From Ophioderma brevispina (lineage: Eukaryota > Echinodermata > Ophiuroidea > Amphilepidida > Ophiodermatidae), in assembly GCA_023653785.1 (NCBI GenBank), contig JAMKCH010011779.1, positions 1 through 64,000 on the forward strand: a stretch of 64,000 bases of DNA, read 5' to 3'. This document shows positions 24,215-36,607 of this stretch, piece after piece. Positions within the stretch are counted from its first letter, which is position 1; the number at the start of each line of letters is the position of its first letter. The notes beneath the pieces are model-generated. The model searched no databases. It had not been told where the DNA came from and saw nothing but the letters and a program-made list of their open reading frames with translations. Made by a program: the position numbers and the translations under genes.

Positions 24215-24760
24215 AAACCCTTCGTCTTACACCCCCTAGTGAACTTGCTCCAGCGCGTGCTAAATACCAAAAGCTTTCTTAAAAGGCTTCAGTTAATCAT
24301 TTCTATCCTTTCAGGTAATTTTAACCACGAAAATGTTGATGAAGTACCAATCTCACCGGGGATTAGGGTATGACGTCAAAAGTCGAAGAGTAGGGGGGTG
24401 GTGAAAATATTTTATGGTACATTTGAAAATCTCTCAAGGCAAGTGTGGCTATAAAACTCATGGTTATGTAAGTCTATTCAATTGCATTCATTTAGAACTG
24501 AAATCCTCATGAAAATCCGATATTCTACCTTTTTAGCGAAAAATTTGATTTTAGCCTTTTTGTGGAAACATGCAATTTTTTTTAAAAGACTTTATATGGT
24601 TTCACTTGTGTGCGCCCAAATACTGCATGTTAGCAAATTTTTTGAGTATCAATGGAAAGAAGGGACCCTAGCTATAGTTATCTAACTCGGTATCAGATCA
24701 TAAAAATCGGGTGTTTATAACAAATTCTCGGGGGTGGCCCCACTCTTGGTAAACCGTGCC
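24215..24760 (+). repeat. Dispersed repeat family R1, member 3
   Basis: Opens 'caccccctagtgaacttgct', then 'taccaaaagctttcttaaaa', 'gaaatcctcatgaaaatccg' and 'cggtatcagatcataaaaat', in the family order. Starts right after the tandem duplication. No coding potential was assigned. Confidence 0.65.
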
Positions 24761-27261
24761 AACAAAAAATCTGATATAAAAGAGGGTGAAGTTATGAAAT
24801 TGATTTCACATATATAGGGTTTTCCCCCAAACTACTTTACGTTCAGGTTGTATTCTCTATTTTCACAGGCGTCGATCGGACCGTGTCTTCCAACACGGAC
24901 AGAAAGTCGCTTAAATATTGTCGAGCAGCAAACAATAGTGAAATTAAAAGAATCGACGTCATGCTTTACAAGGAAGAAGGTGACAGTGAATGCCAAAATA
25001 TATTTGATGTATAATAAGGGGAATCGAACGCTTTTGCCAGACGCATTATCAGGGGAATTGGAATCTTTGAATGAATGGGCCGACATTTCAAAAATCTTAA
25101 AATTGGACTGCACGAGTTACCATATATTGCTTTGCTCTTTTTTTTGCAGTTGGCAATATACATGTATAGATGATTGAAAATTGGTAGTTGTTTATAGAGA
25201 AAATGAGTTAAAGGCGCCATTCATTCTGCATGAAAACGATGTTAATAAATCTAAATTTAAGAAGGCCATCATACTTGGCCTCTTGCTCTTCGCTATACCA
25301 ACCGTTAGAATGCATGGCTTTCACATTATTTCAAAAACGCACCATCAAAAGGTCTTATTATTCTATAATATACAAACGCGCCGTGTTATTCCCAATCCAT
25401 TTAAAAACAAAACATAGAGTTTGTGTTAAATGATCAATTGCGCAAGGACAAGTGGGAAGAACTTTTATAAATCTCGGAACTACTGGGTAGGTTCGAAGGT
25501 ATTGTATAAATTTTATGTGTATTTCGGAAGAAAATCTGTCACATAAGGACCTAATCGCAATACTTTTGTTAGTACAATTGACCAGTTCATCATGGAACCA
25601 TATTTCGTGAATTCAGTTAAAGCATGTAGTTATGTATTGGTCAAATATCTATACGAATAATATATGAATAGCGATGCAAAAATAAACCAACAACAATAAT
25701 CCTTCCGCACCCTTATTATGCACTATCTTCTGGAAGGTAATATTGCCTAGTTTTTAACATGTTTTCCTTTGAGAACCGTTCTAATGGGTTAATAATTACT
25801 TAACAAGTAATAAACCATCCAACTCCTTGTCAAGTTTCATTAATATCCATGTTTCATTACTTAGAACACGGTTAATTGTTGTGTGTGTGGTTATGGCCAA
25901 AACGTTTTGATTTATGGACATGGTCATCTATAATGTGGCTGCGTTAGAAAATATGAGTCCTCTGACTCTATATCGTATAAAACCGTTTTGAAGACGACTA
26001 CTTCTTTCCATTCGTGCAATACTGAAGGTTATATCATAAACATGGGAAATTTAATCAACCGTTGATATACACTTGTGTTCGGTTGCCTGTATATATAACA
26101 GTAATTTCTTATTGGTTACGTCAAAACAACTCAGGGTGATTAGTATATCAAATTATCCATATTGATTTAAATATTACAATTATGTATTGGAAATTCTTGA
26201 TTTCACAATGCTTGCCGTAGCAACGGACGTATAATGAGTGCATTATTCGTTGTCACGTTTGAATACAACTGCATGTTGTTAACTCATATAGCCTCGAAGT
26301 AAGATTTGCCTTATTTTTGACTATTGTCAATTTTGCATTATAAATGTTAACAAGTGCCTTGATGTTGGCGATCAATGATGAAATGAATCTTCAAAGTACT
26401 CCTTCCTAACCAATAAGAGCAGTATTGTATCCAATTTTTTTTACATAGGTATCCCTGTGCAATGGAAAAACCCAGGCGATCTAAACATTCTGTGGGGCTT
26501 AAAAATATCATCTGGAAAGAAAGCAAGCCGTATATAGGGGTGTTAGTTTGATTAGCAATGCAACCTGATTTAATTCAAAAATAATATACGGAATAATACA
26601 GTTGCAACCCCTTTGGCCTTTGATGAACCCGGTGTTATAGTCCAACAGGAGACACAAGGTCCGGGCTCCAAGGACGAAACGGAATCAAAACGTGAAAAAC
26701 TAATGGTGCGTGAAGAGTCAAGGAATGTGAGTGCCCTTATTATTCTTTACCGTTGTAGTCCGACTATCAGTGGCGGATTATAATAACTTCTACACCGTTT
26801 ATTTGCAGCAAATATCAGGAAAAAATAAAACTTCATTGAGCTTATTGTAAATCATAAACAGGGAATCCTGCTACTGCACGATGCAGTCCAATCAACCCAC
26901 GATTTCAGTGTGATAATTTATCACTGTCCACCACACGTGGCACTTTCTTTGATAAATTATTTTATTTCCGATTGGCCCGTTTGACATAATCTAATTCCAA
27001 CAGGTTATGAGTATCGTGCACAAATGATCTAAATATATATAATAAACAGTTCTAATGATCTTTACTTGATTTGGTCAAGAATTTGTATGTCCAAAACAAA
27101 GTACATAAAATCAAAAATCAACCCACAATTACACACAATTTATATAAACTGAACTATTGTCCTCACAGAATGTCCACTAAAGGTCCACAAGAACGAGTTG
27201 CAGTTAAGCGATGATATGTCCTCACAGCGAAGACTTCAAAATGACCGCGCACAAGTGCATA

Positions 27262-27262
<1 letters not shown>
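24761..27262. other. Intergenic or intronic sequence, no gene recognised
   Basis: AT-rich. The longest frame (24848-25177 plus, with an overlapping minus frame) shows no domain. No RNA gene or transposon end was seen. Confidence 0.4.
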
Positions 27263-27307
<45 letters not shown>

Positions 27308-27324
27308 AAAAACAAAAAAAAAAA

Positions 27325-27375
<51 letters not shown>
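27263..27375. repeat. Very long poly-A tract (about 113 bp)
   Basis: Almost pure A with single G, C and T interruptions near 27295, 27313 and 27327. It is unlikely to be a retrotransposon tail because no retroelement was recognised upstream, and its length is suspicious for a stable genomic homopolymer. The polylysine frames across it are not genes. Confidence 0.9.
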
Positions 27376-27378
<3 letters not shown>

Positions 27379-29505
27379 CTAGGTATTTATTCCAAGAGAA
27401 TCTTTCATCAGGCCTGAAGGGTTAATCTTGGTCAAGCAGTTCAAGACGACAAGGTTAAATTAAGTCCCTCGGCAACATAATCCACAGGATATCGTTCCAA
27501 GATAATCCACACGATTTCTATCTGTCCAACAATTTGGAATCCGCTTTTGATCCAGCACTTTCGGCTTCAAAGAGACAGTAGAATAATTACAAAACCTGCT
27601 CACATGGAATTAAATCCTGGCAATAGGTACTTGATGTGCTCTTAATGCAGAGTAAAATGCGATCTTTTAGCTACTTGTTAGTAGTGGCTGCGGCAGAGAG
27701 TCCTTCCAAGTGATAGTATTTAACTACTCACAGATAAGATTTCCCCATTTTCTAACCAATAATCAGAATCATTCTTATGCATAAACATAACCTTACACTA
27801 GCTGACCCAATCTGAATCACTCACCCGATTACCACTTCAAGATATAAATTATGGGGAATTCCCAGATCTTGCAATCTGTTTTGATCTTTTAAAGAATTAC
27901 AAGTGACTCAGTACTAAGTTTATCTGGGGAAGTAGCCACTTCCCTATTGTGCAATCTTAAACGTTGCGCCTACATAAACAACTCTAGGGAATCCCCTTTT
28001 CCTTTATACTTTTCCCGGGAGAAAGTTTTCTCAAATAAAATTGACGAAAATAATATTTTTAATCAAAATTTTGGGGCTAATATAACAACAGTTTGACAAA
28101 ATAATTAGAGCTTTTAGGTGGAATAAATTTTGTTGTCCTGTAAATTGGTTTATTACATTCCCAACGCAGAGGAAATTTAGAAAATGATTAGAAATACCAC
28201 AAAGAAAAAAAGTGCGATAAAAACTTGACCGAATAGATTTAAAACTTCAGAAAATGACGAACATGGGGATGAACAGTATGGGGCGAACGGTTTTTGTTTT
28301 TCAGAAGGAGATGGAAGGATGAGGAGAGAGCATAAGTACATTATTTTTTTCTGACGAATGTAGAGATCACCGCATGCATGTTAACTTTTATCCTCCCCTC
28401 CTGGCAGTCGATAACAATTTAGTCTTCATTCTGCTCGTCGGCATTCTTGCCACAAAAGGGTTGTATTGTACTTAAACTTAAGGACTTAACTCAAAGATTT
28501 CCCGGAGAGATCTAATTGTTTTGTGTATCAACTAGAAGGAGACACTAGATGTAAAGTTACCGAAAAAATGTGAATTCATAGATTAGAGATGAGATGATAG
28601 GATACTGTTTGTATAACAAACTTTCAGAATCCGGAATTTCAAAAATAAATTTGTGATTTCGGTTGGAACAAAACATATTAACCTTAGCTTCTTCCACAGG
28701 TGTTAGCATGTGGACAAGCATTATGCATATGCAAAAAGCGCCATCCTCGGAAAACTCTCTGAGTCAGCTTTAATTGTTCCTTCTGTCCGACATTTCTGGT
28801 ATCTAGAATGATGCGAAGGTATTTGTATTTGGAAACTTAAAAAAAAAAATATCATGCGCATACCTTTTCAAAAGTCACATCGCAGTATGAAACCCCGTTA
28901 ATGCCTTGAAGTATTATTTACCATCATAGGAATCTACCACATTGTTTCATCAAGCTCGGTATACGACGTGCCGAAATATGAGCCCAACACAATTAATCAA
29001 TGGAATTTGACGGTTTCAGTGTAAAACTAAAATTACTTAATTTGTTTTCGTTCTTTGATCAGAAAACGCCTTAAATGGAATACTTATGGATATCAAAATA
29101 AACAAACAAACGTTGCACTTCTTCCTTGTTGCAAATAGTATTCTTCTGTAGATCAGCAAAATGTGGGATTATTACCATGTACTATGTCTTTTTAACGTGT
29201 ATGTTCTCACGAAATACAGAGGTCAGAAGTGCCATTTAAAACAAACAAAATCAGACCTTGTGACACAAATAGGGAATTTTGATTTATAACAAGAAAAATT
29301 TATTATAATTTTTATCACAGTGATTGGTTCGGATTTGGAATGTCTAATTAAACAAATTACATGGCAATAATTAACACTTAAAAGTGTAGGGGGGTCCACT
29401 GGGGGACCCTATATTTTGTTTTATTTTTTTATATTGCCTCATTAGCAGTTTGGTGGAAAAACATCAAACAGACCAGTGGTGTTTTTATGATATGTGGCCA
29501 CAAAT
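27376..29505. other. Intergenic or intronic sequence, no gene recognised
   Basis: No open frame of note, no RNA gene and no repeat structure were seen, apart from a short palindromic 'ggggggtccactgggggacc' near 29390-29408. Confidence 0.4.
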
Positions 29506-29509
29506 AAAG

Positions 29510-29910
29510 CATTTTGTGGCGCTATTCAAAACTTGTTTTGCCCCTTAAAGCATACTGGAGTAATAACTTTGTTAAAGTTGTACTCAAAGTTAAATGTATT
29601 TTGTTCTCCTATTATGAGCCGGATTTCAGGAAACAATCATTTGGGAAAATAGTTTTCCATTCTACGGCGGAAGGATTTTTTTTTATTCTAGGTTCCATTC
29701 TATTTTATTTATATTTTTTTATTTTAGTTATTTTTTTTTTTTTTGCCGAAACACAAAAATCGGGTTTTGGACCGCCTTTTGACATCTGCCAAAACCGATT
29801 TCATGTTTTTCCATGTCCATGCGATCACTCTGTGTTCATGTTTAACCATCTTATGACCAGAGATAAAAAATGCAACGGCGAAGTGATTTTCAGGGTATTA
29901 TCGGTTATAA
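29510..29910 (+). repeat. Dispersed repeat family R2, member 1
   Basis: Shares 'atgtattttgttctcctattatgagcc', 'catttgggaaaatagttttcc', a 'cgggttttggaccgcctttt' type segment and a 'ccgatttcatgtttttccatgt' type segment with 40895-41290. The 134-codon open frame across it is T-rich (poly-Phe) with no domain and is probably fortuitous. Confidence 0.55.
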
Positions 29911-30739
29911 ACAGTTAATTTCTATTTAAAATTGCATCTGCGTTATCTATAACGCTCTAGGTGAGATCCATATTTCTCTTAAAGATAAAAGAAAGAATTT
30001 CCCTGCTAGGAATATGTTCTCAAGGTGTACACTTTGAAATAAAATAATATTGTATCACAAGACTGGGAAACTATAACAACAAAACAATAAATGCTGATGA
30101 TCTTTATGAATTAGATTAACGAAAGCAAGAACAAGTAAAACAGACTAAAAATGAAAAAACCTGAAATTGAACACTGACGTTGAATATTACATAATCGGGT
30201 TAGCAAGTCACTTTTTAGGTAGCTTCTCAAGTGATCTAAAGACAAGCCAATTCATTGTGCCACTATCTTGATGTCAAAATGATAATTTTATTCCTACCTT
30301 CGTCTATCGGCCACACCTTTCTAAAGTTTAGTAAAGAAACTGCTCGAAATTATCTATAATTTTATCACCACTCAGAACACCATAAGCCCATCAATCCGGT
30401 TTCAATCATAAAAGAGTACCTCTAATACTATTAATGAGAAATGTTGATAGTAAATCATAGGACGTTGACCGTGAAGTATACCATAATACTGTTATATATC
30501 CACAAAGTGTTAGATAAAATACATGATGACCTTCTTCAAGACCAGCTCAGCAATTACAGTGGCGAGGCCTTGATAACAGATCCGTAATTGCCTCTAGCCA
30601 GATAACACTTAACGTCGGCCACATCACATACTGACGTATTTGCAATGCTGCCTTGTGTGACTTTTATTGTCAGCTAATGGCTGTACCAGATTTTTATTTT
30701 AATTTACCTTTAATAATTTGATTTAGGGTATATTACAAT
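29911..30739. other. Unassigned sequence
   Basis: AT-rich, with no open frame and no repeat structure recognised. Confidence 0.4.
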
Positions 30740-31163
30740 CAGGGCCGTAGCCAGGGGGGTGCGCGGGGTGCGACGCACCCCCCCCAAAAAAAAAATGAAC
30801 AAATGTCGCTTTATGGATGTTCAAGGTCCCGCTTTGCCAGTTTAGTCATTCTTGTCAATAAAAGTTTGTCTTACGGGTTGTGTGACATGGTATATGAATG
30901 AATAAGCAAGATGTTAGACCCATCGCCTACGATTTGTCGTTGTTTACTATTACTGCTTGTTTTTCAACGCTAAGAAGAAATTTGTTTTCTTCTCTAACCC
31001 CCCTCCCCCCCCCCCCCATCGGCTCTTCAGGAATTTGGAGAAGTTGGTGCAAAAATTTGGGTCAACCGGCGAGCGCAGAGAGCCGCAAAATTTTTTTTGG
31101 TACGCAAAAGGTCGCTTCTGGCAAAATCCGAACCCCCCCCCGCATAATTCCTGGTACGGGCCG
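30740..31163 (+). mobile_element. hAT-type MITE with 8-bp target duplication
   Basis: A 424-bp element with left end CAGGGCCGTAGCCAGGGGGG and right end CCTGGTACGGGCCG, an imperfect inverted repeat of the common CAGGGGCGTAGCCAGG hAT type. Flanks are ATTACAAT (30732-30739) and ATTACCAAT (31164-31172), an 8-bp duplication allowing one inserted base. Its C-tracts just inside resemble the element at 2240-2488. No transposase frame; the short frames crossing C-tracts are artefacts of composition. Confidence 0.8.
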
Positions 31164-32300
31164 ATTACCAATACCTAAAAAAATCGTATGTGGATAAGTC
31201 TTAAAAGAAAGCGGAGGACGTTCAAATACAAAATAACAGTAGAGTATACAACTTTTGATGAATAAAATCACACGAGGCAGCCATTGCAAATACGTCAGGT
31301 CTTGATGTGGTAGAACAGACTTATCATCACTAACCTGGAAACAGCTTTAAAATGCCCATTCATTTGCCCTGTAGTGTATCTTTAGGTTATTATTCTTCCT
31401 GTAGTGCGAGCTTTGGATAACAAATTACACTGTTGATTCCAACATTCTAAGGTACTGGTGGCAGAACATCGTTTCTATCTTTTTGAAATATGTGTATCCA
31501 TGTCCGCATCACATAGAGGCGTTATTTGTCGAAAATCTTAATTTGTAAGAGTGTCGTATCTCGTTTGGAAGTATTAGTTGTTTCACGACGTAGTTGTAAT
31601 TTCACTGTGAAATTGCCATTTTGCCGTTTCCGCCATAAGTGAAGTATTTCCGCAAAAATCTAACCTAACGACTGCCGTTTTAACCTAGTGAAAACTATTT
31701 GCGCAAATTATAACCTAACGACGTATATGTCATTCGCACGTGAGATTGCAATTTGTGGATTTAAGGTGAAATATTGGCATAATTTATTTTGGCATTAATA
31801 GGAGAGTTATATGCTAATATGTGATTATATTTTAAATTAGGTTTATTTTCATTGGTCAACGTCATATAGCTGAAAGTGAATGATTGTGTCCTATTCCAGG
31901 TCGACAAATTCACCTACTGTATATATCCTTGCATATCCTATTGTAACATACCTGGGCTGAAAAAATAATTACTTTCAATTGTTTTTGTATTCGTGTCAAT
32001 TCATTAAGAGTTTTCGACAATAATTACATTCATTTTACTTGAAAGAGGTTTAAGCATTGACAAGGAAAATCAATACGGGTATTACGTGGTGCGGATGGAG
32101 GGCAAAAATTTTGCAGGGCGACAAATCATTACAATTGACCTTTGAAGTGGATTGCTATTCATAGATTTAGCCCGTTCCTTGATGTGAATTACTAATCAGT
32201 AACCTATCAAGGAAATGGAATTGAGAATCCAAACAACCCAACGAAGTATGGAATGGACGATGCTGGGATTCACAAGAAGACACCGTAAAACAAACGTGTG
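31164..32300. other. Unassigned sequence with TAACCTAACGAC words
   Basis: The word 'taacctaacgac' occurs at about 31663 and 31715, and a related 'ttaacctagtg' between them, within a stretch also rich in 'gcaaa' and 'cgtttccgcc'. No gene recognised. Confidence 0.35.
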
Positions 32301-32399
32301 GATAATTATTAATGGAACAAACTAAAACAACTAATTACAAAATGAGTCAAATTGACATGGACGGAGCATTTAGGAAAAATGGCAGATAAGAGATGGAGC

Positions 32400-32765
32400 C
32401 AGACTACAACGGAATGACAACCACTGAATGGAAAAAGGAAACAAGGTAGACCACACGCTGTCAGAACATTGTTTAAATGTTGCTGTTGTGCTTGCCCTGT
32501 ACTACTGATGTGCAGGGTGTACTTGCCCTGTGTGTGAGAGATCGGCCCATGCCGGAAGGCTCGGTCCGGCATTAGATGCATCTTGCCAGCATGTCGCGGG
32601 ATGTCTTCGCCCAGCGCCGGCGGACGAGTTGCTCCGGCGGAAATTCAGACATGGCCGGTGCACATTAGTGTTGAAAAAATAGGTACGTTGGGCGGGATTC
32701 GAACCGGCTATTCTGAAGAAATATAAAATTTCCCCAGAGAACACAGGCCACTCTGGGTAAAGATA
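32400..32765 (-). mobile_element. tRNA-derived SINE with canonical B box
   Basis: On the minus strand a perfect RNA polymerase III B-box, GGTTCGAATCCCGCC, lies at about 32690-32706. Upstream of it (32740-32765) is 'cccagagtggcctgtgttct', which could hold a degenerate A box. Downstream is a GC-rich body to about 32500, with 'gtacaccctgcacatcag' and two 'agggcaag' words. The box spacing is wrong for an intact tRNA, so a tRNA-derived SINE is the better reading. The minus-strand open frames are incidental. Confidence 0.6.
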
Positions 32766-33492
32766 AACTAATTAAAAGGAAAATAGACAGCCAGAGTACT
32801 ATGATGTATCTTAATCAAACTTTCTTTTAGTTCCTCTGAAAGAATACAAACTCATTATCATTTGTACTAATATGTTCAGTGCATGAACATAATGATCTTA
32901 ACCAGAGATACTTCTTTACATGCAACAATGACATTCATCATCACGACACACGACAAGCGAAAGAAACGCAAATTAAATTACAAAAATCCATCCTTGTTAA
33001 TAATCATAGTACTTTTCATAGTAACCTTTAAAGTTTAAAATCAAACATCAGATATCGCCTTTAAAATGATTATGGTTCTTTTAAGGCATTATTTTAGAAT
33101 AAGGCATGCTCTATTGTTTTCTATGTTTTTCGTTCGGTATAATGTGAGGCATTTATATCCGGTAGTAGACGTCTATTTGTGTGGTTTTAACGTTGCTTCC
33201 TGTACGGCGATCTCCTTGTGAGTATTAAAATTTCGTTCCAAAGATGAAGTTTTTAAAATGACGCGTGTAGCAATTTCGTTTGACCTTTCTAGCAAATTTC
33301 AAGATGTCTGTGCTTTGAGTAAGCCTTAATCCTAGCCAAGGGCATACAAAAGCACGTGATTTATACAGACATTGTGGCAAAACTAATGCATTTGTCGTAT
33401 TCCATTTAGCTTCGTACACAAACTAATAACAGAAAAAAAAGCTATGTTTAGCCCTAAAACACTAATAATGTTGAACAAACGTTTCTTACTCG

Positions 33493-33735
33493 CAGGAAAT
33501 TCCAAGAGAAGATACCAGTAGCTTCCCACAATGCATTGCTTCCACTGGAAGTTTTTGTACAGGTTGCCATGTGGATCGTTAGAGATGAAACGCTCTTAAA
33601 ATGCAAGTTTGTGATCAGTACTGTCAATTTAGCCATGTTTCATCACTAACGACCCACATCAGTACCTGTACAAAAACCTCCATTGGAAGCAATGCATTGT
33701 GGGAAGCTATTGAAATCTTCTCTTGGAAATTCCTG
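33493..33735. mobile_element. Foldback (hairpin) element with about 100-bp arms
   Basis: The left arm starts CAGGAAATTCCAAGAGAAG, then 'agcttcccacaatgcattgc' and 'tttttgtacagg'. The right arm is its complement in reverse, about 88% alike by eye, with a loop of a few tens of bases near 33600-33640. Both arms carry CTTCCCACAATGCATTG, which resembles the ACTACAATTCCCA-type site bound by ZNF143/THAP11-like factors in animals; a link is speculative. No target-site duplication was convincing. A MITE or a simple foldback element is the likely nature. Confidence 0.7.
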
Positions 33736-33879
33736 TCATGTGTCCACATGAAAATCAATTAAATAATTAGCGGTTCTTTAAAAATAAAAGTGAAAAAAAA
33801 AGAAAACACCCAGGTGGCGAATAGCTGATTACTAATAATCAGCTGGTCAGCAATCAGCATTTAAGATTTTTAGAATCAG

Positions 33880-34665
33880 CTGTACCACAATAAAGCCAAG
33901 CAAGAACTTAATGTGACTCTCAACGGCTGGGTTCCCAACAGTGCCCAACATTATCTAGGAGTGAAACTAGACAGAGCGCTAACCAATCACCAACATTGGG
34001 CAAGCTTGGGGGATAAAAGTACCCCTGATTCATCACATCGCCGGTACCAGCTGGGGAGCAAGTGCCAAAGCTATTTGCATATCAACTCTGGCGTACAGTT
34101 TTTTTGGAAACCGGTTTAAATGAACCCATGTGCACTGTAACAGGATACCTTCGCCCAAAAGAGCTCAGGAGCCTGACCACCTTCTCCGTGGAACAATAGC
34201 CACCACCAGAGACAGTGTACGCACGAAATTACTTTCCTTACAGTCAATTTCCCAGCATGCAGTTGACTTGTTGAAGACCTTACAGCCAAACCAGTCACTA
34301 AATGTTTTGAAACTAATGTTTTGGATATCATTGCCCTGATTAATCAATGATCCATCAGGCATCAGCCCAAGCGTTGATTTACCCAGGCAAGCGTGGACAA
34401 AGTTGAACCGTCTTCGTAGTGGTGTCGGACGCATTAAGGCCAGTCTGTTCAGATAGGGTTTTGGCCGAAAGTCCAGCCTGTGAATGTGGAATAGAAGAGC
34501 AGAGAGCTGATTACATCTTCTTAGACCGCCCCTTCTCAGGATACTAAATGGTATCTCATATATGATGGAAGTTGAAATCAAATCAAGGAATGGCTGATTA
34601 ACAGTGGTTTTGAAATTTATTGCTGTTGTTCATTGACATACAAAAGCAGAAGAAGAAGAAGGTAA
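33880..34665 (+). pseudogene. Retrotransposon 3' fragment (RT thumb and Cys-rich tail)
   Basis: Reads YLGVKLDRALT near 33953-33986, then an 'IAGTSWGA' type segment (about 34040), TIATTRDSVRTKLLSLQ (34190-34245), TKLNRLRSGVGRIKASLF (about 34395-34450) and SPACECGIEEQRADYIF (about 34470-34525). These are the post-catalytic region and C-terminal Cys motif of a LINE-type RT, related to the tails at 14.5 kb and 36.7 kb. The catalytic part is missing (5' truncation is typical of LINEs). It ends in an 'agaagaagaagaag' simple tail at 34645-34662. Confidence 0.8.
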
Positions 34666-35465
34666 ACCATAAGTGCAAAATCACTGAGATGGAACAATTA
34701 TCAAGCAATTTGTGGCTGTTTTTTTTTTTTTTTTTTGTAAGACAAATGAAAATAGAGTTGGGCGAAAATTGCATGAGTTATTGGTTGCGCACCCGCAATA
34801 ACAATTGCAGGTGCTCCAACCCATACCCAAACTGTAAGGGTTCCATTACTGTGCATTGTAGCTACACAACACAAGACCATGGATTAAATCTGTGCCACTG
34901 GTTCATAAAAGATCTGATCTTACTTCACACAAGTGGAATTGCCCCGAGGTCTCCTCATATGATACGTCTTGATTCGCTTCTTTAAATAGTGCTGTTTTCT
35001 TTCTTTTCTGTTGTTTTTCTCGGTTGATAAAAAAACCTTGTGAGCATTATATAGACTTATCCTTTACATTTAAGGTTTTGCAGCAAATGTCAAGTGTGTA
35101 GACCCTTTTCGGGTGGATCACTGATAGTGTATTTAATCCTACGTGTGGTTCCTGTCCAGACCATACATCTCAAATGAGATATTTGTTTCTTGACATTCTT
35201 GTCGGACTGCACATTGCAAGTCAGAAAGATTTATGGAATCATGTTTCAATCTTTAGGCGCTTGAAATCGTCGCCAACATCACATACTGTCTTATCTGACG
35301 AAATGCCGTTTTCGAGAAAATCGCCATTGAAATTCTATCGGGAGATTTCATGTTTGTACTATGGAATTAAACATTACAATTTACTCTTTAATTGTGCATT
35401 ATGAAGAAAACATTTTTCAGTTTTAACCTTGCTGAATTGTATTCCTGATATAAAGCAACAAAGTC
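34666..35465. other. Unassigned sequence with a T-tract
   Basis: A T-tract lies at 34719-34737. The open frame through 34985 continues from the retrotransposon tail and contains several Cys residues (CRCSNPYPNCKG, near 34810) but no recognised domain. Nothing else was seen. Confidence 0.35.
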
Positions 35466-35705
35466 ATAAGTCTGTATGTGAAACGCAAATGTCGTATTTT
35501 CACATAGAACGCTAATTTCACTGTTATTTCAATGCGTTCAGATAGATCTTTATGTGAAACACGTCAATTTCACGCACGAGGCAGATACGACGCACATAGA
35601 TCTGTATGTGAAAAGCGTAAACAGCTTGTTTTACGAACAGCGTTAATTATACGCCTATTGAAGGTACGTGTAAATGAAACATACGACAGTATGTGAAATC
35701 GCGAT
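35466..35705. repeat. Cluster of TATGTGAAA motifs
   Basis: 'ctgtatgtgaaacgc', 'tttatgtgaaacacg', 'ctgtatgtgaaaagcg' and 'agtatgtgaaatcgc' occur within 240 bp, with partial complements ('atttcac', 'ttttcacata') among them. CpG-containing GCG/CG words follow most of them. It may be a degenerate minisatellite or a cluster of protein-binding sites. Confidence 0.45.
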
Positions 35706-36529
35706 ATGCAGTTTTGAACTTATTGATGAAAATTCTTAATTAATATCGCACTAATTAGGTCACTATCAAGATTATAACTTTGTGCATTTAGACCATAACA
35801 TTATAAGAACATAGGCAAAATATCTCAAAAAAGTCAAAAACTTCAGATAAGACAGTATGTGATGTGGGCGACGAAATGTTTGTGGGTCACAATGACATTT
35901 TTAAAGCTGTTATTAGATGTCCACCGATAAAAAAAAGATGCAGTGATATAAAATTTTCCATAGTTTATGCTTTCATTGGTCTTTAAAATGTTCCACTTTC
36001 TGTAAATTGTCTTTTTAATAGACGTGAAGGCCAACACCTCAAAATGACCTAAATACCATTTATAACATTATCATGTATTCATTTAGATAGAACCTTGTAA
36101 AACTAAGCTGACGGATGATGAACCAATGTTATAAAATAAACGATGAAGTCTATTTAAAGCAAATAACACTCAACTGTTTCAGAGAAATATCTTCTGCAAT
36201 AACAAGACTCTATACAAACAAAGGCAGTTGTTTATGCACGCAGAGATTCCTGCTTCTGCAATCTTATGAGGAAAAGCCAAAAGGAACTCGGCTGAATATA
36301 ATTTCAGTTTACAAGTGGATCAGCATTGAAACGAAACGTGACCACTAGAGGATTTCATCAAACTGGGGCGATATTTCCCATCGAGAGGAAAATACACAAA
36401 TGTGTTGGTATGTGGGGCCAAAAAGCACCAAGGTTTTGGGCAAAAACAATAATTTGGGACCAAAATAGGTTAAAAATCTGCAAAATTTTGGTTCCCCAAA
36501 ATTAAACCCCCCGAAAAAGAAGTCGACAG
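35706..36529. other. Unassigned sequence
   Basis: AT-rich, no domain recognised in the short frames at 35843-36037 (minus) and 36115-36348 (plus). Confidence 0.4.
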
Positions 36530-36607
36530 AGTGAGTGAGTGAGTGAGTGAGTGAGTGAGTGAGTGAGTGAGTGAGTGAGTGAGTGAGTGAGTGAGTGCGT
36601 GAGTGAA
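36530..36607. repeat. (GTGA)n microsatellite
   Basis: About 18 uninterrupted GTGA units with one change near the end. It directly follows, in minus-strand sense, the stop codon of a retrotransposon fragment, so it may be that element's simple-repeat 3' tail, (TCAC)n. Confidence 0.95.

Noticed and set aside
27198..27425. Polylysine open frames across the poly-A tract
   Set aside because: Product of a homopolymer. No coding signal on either side.
29514..29918. 134-codon open frame, the longest simple frame in its region
   Set aside because: Poly-Phe rich from T-tracts, lies within repeat R2, and the related R2 copy at 40.9 kb is not open.
32686..32765. Functional tRNA gene on the minus strand
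   Set aside because: The B box is good but the distance to any A box is too long and no acceptor pairing is visible. A SINE is more likely.
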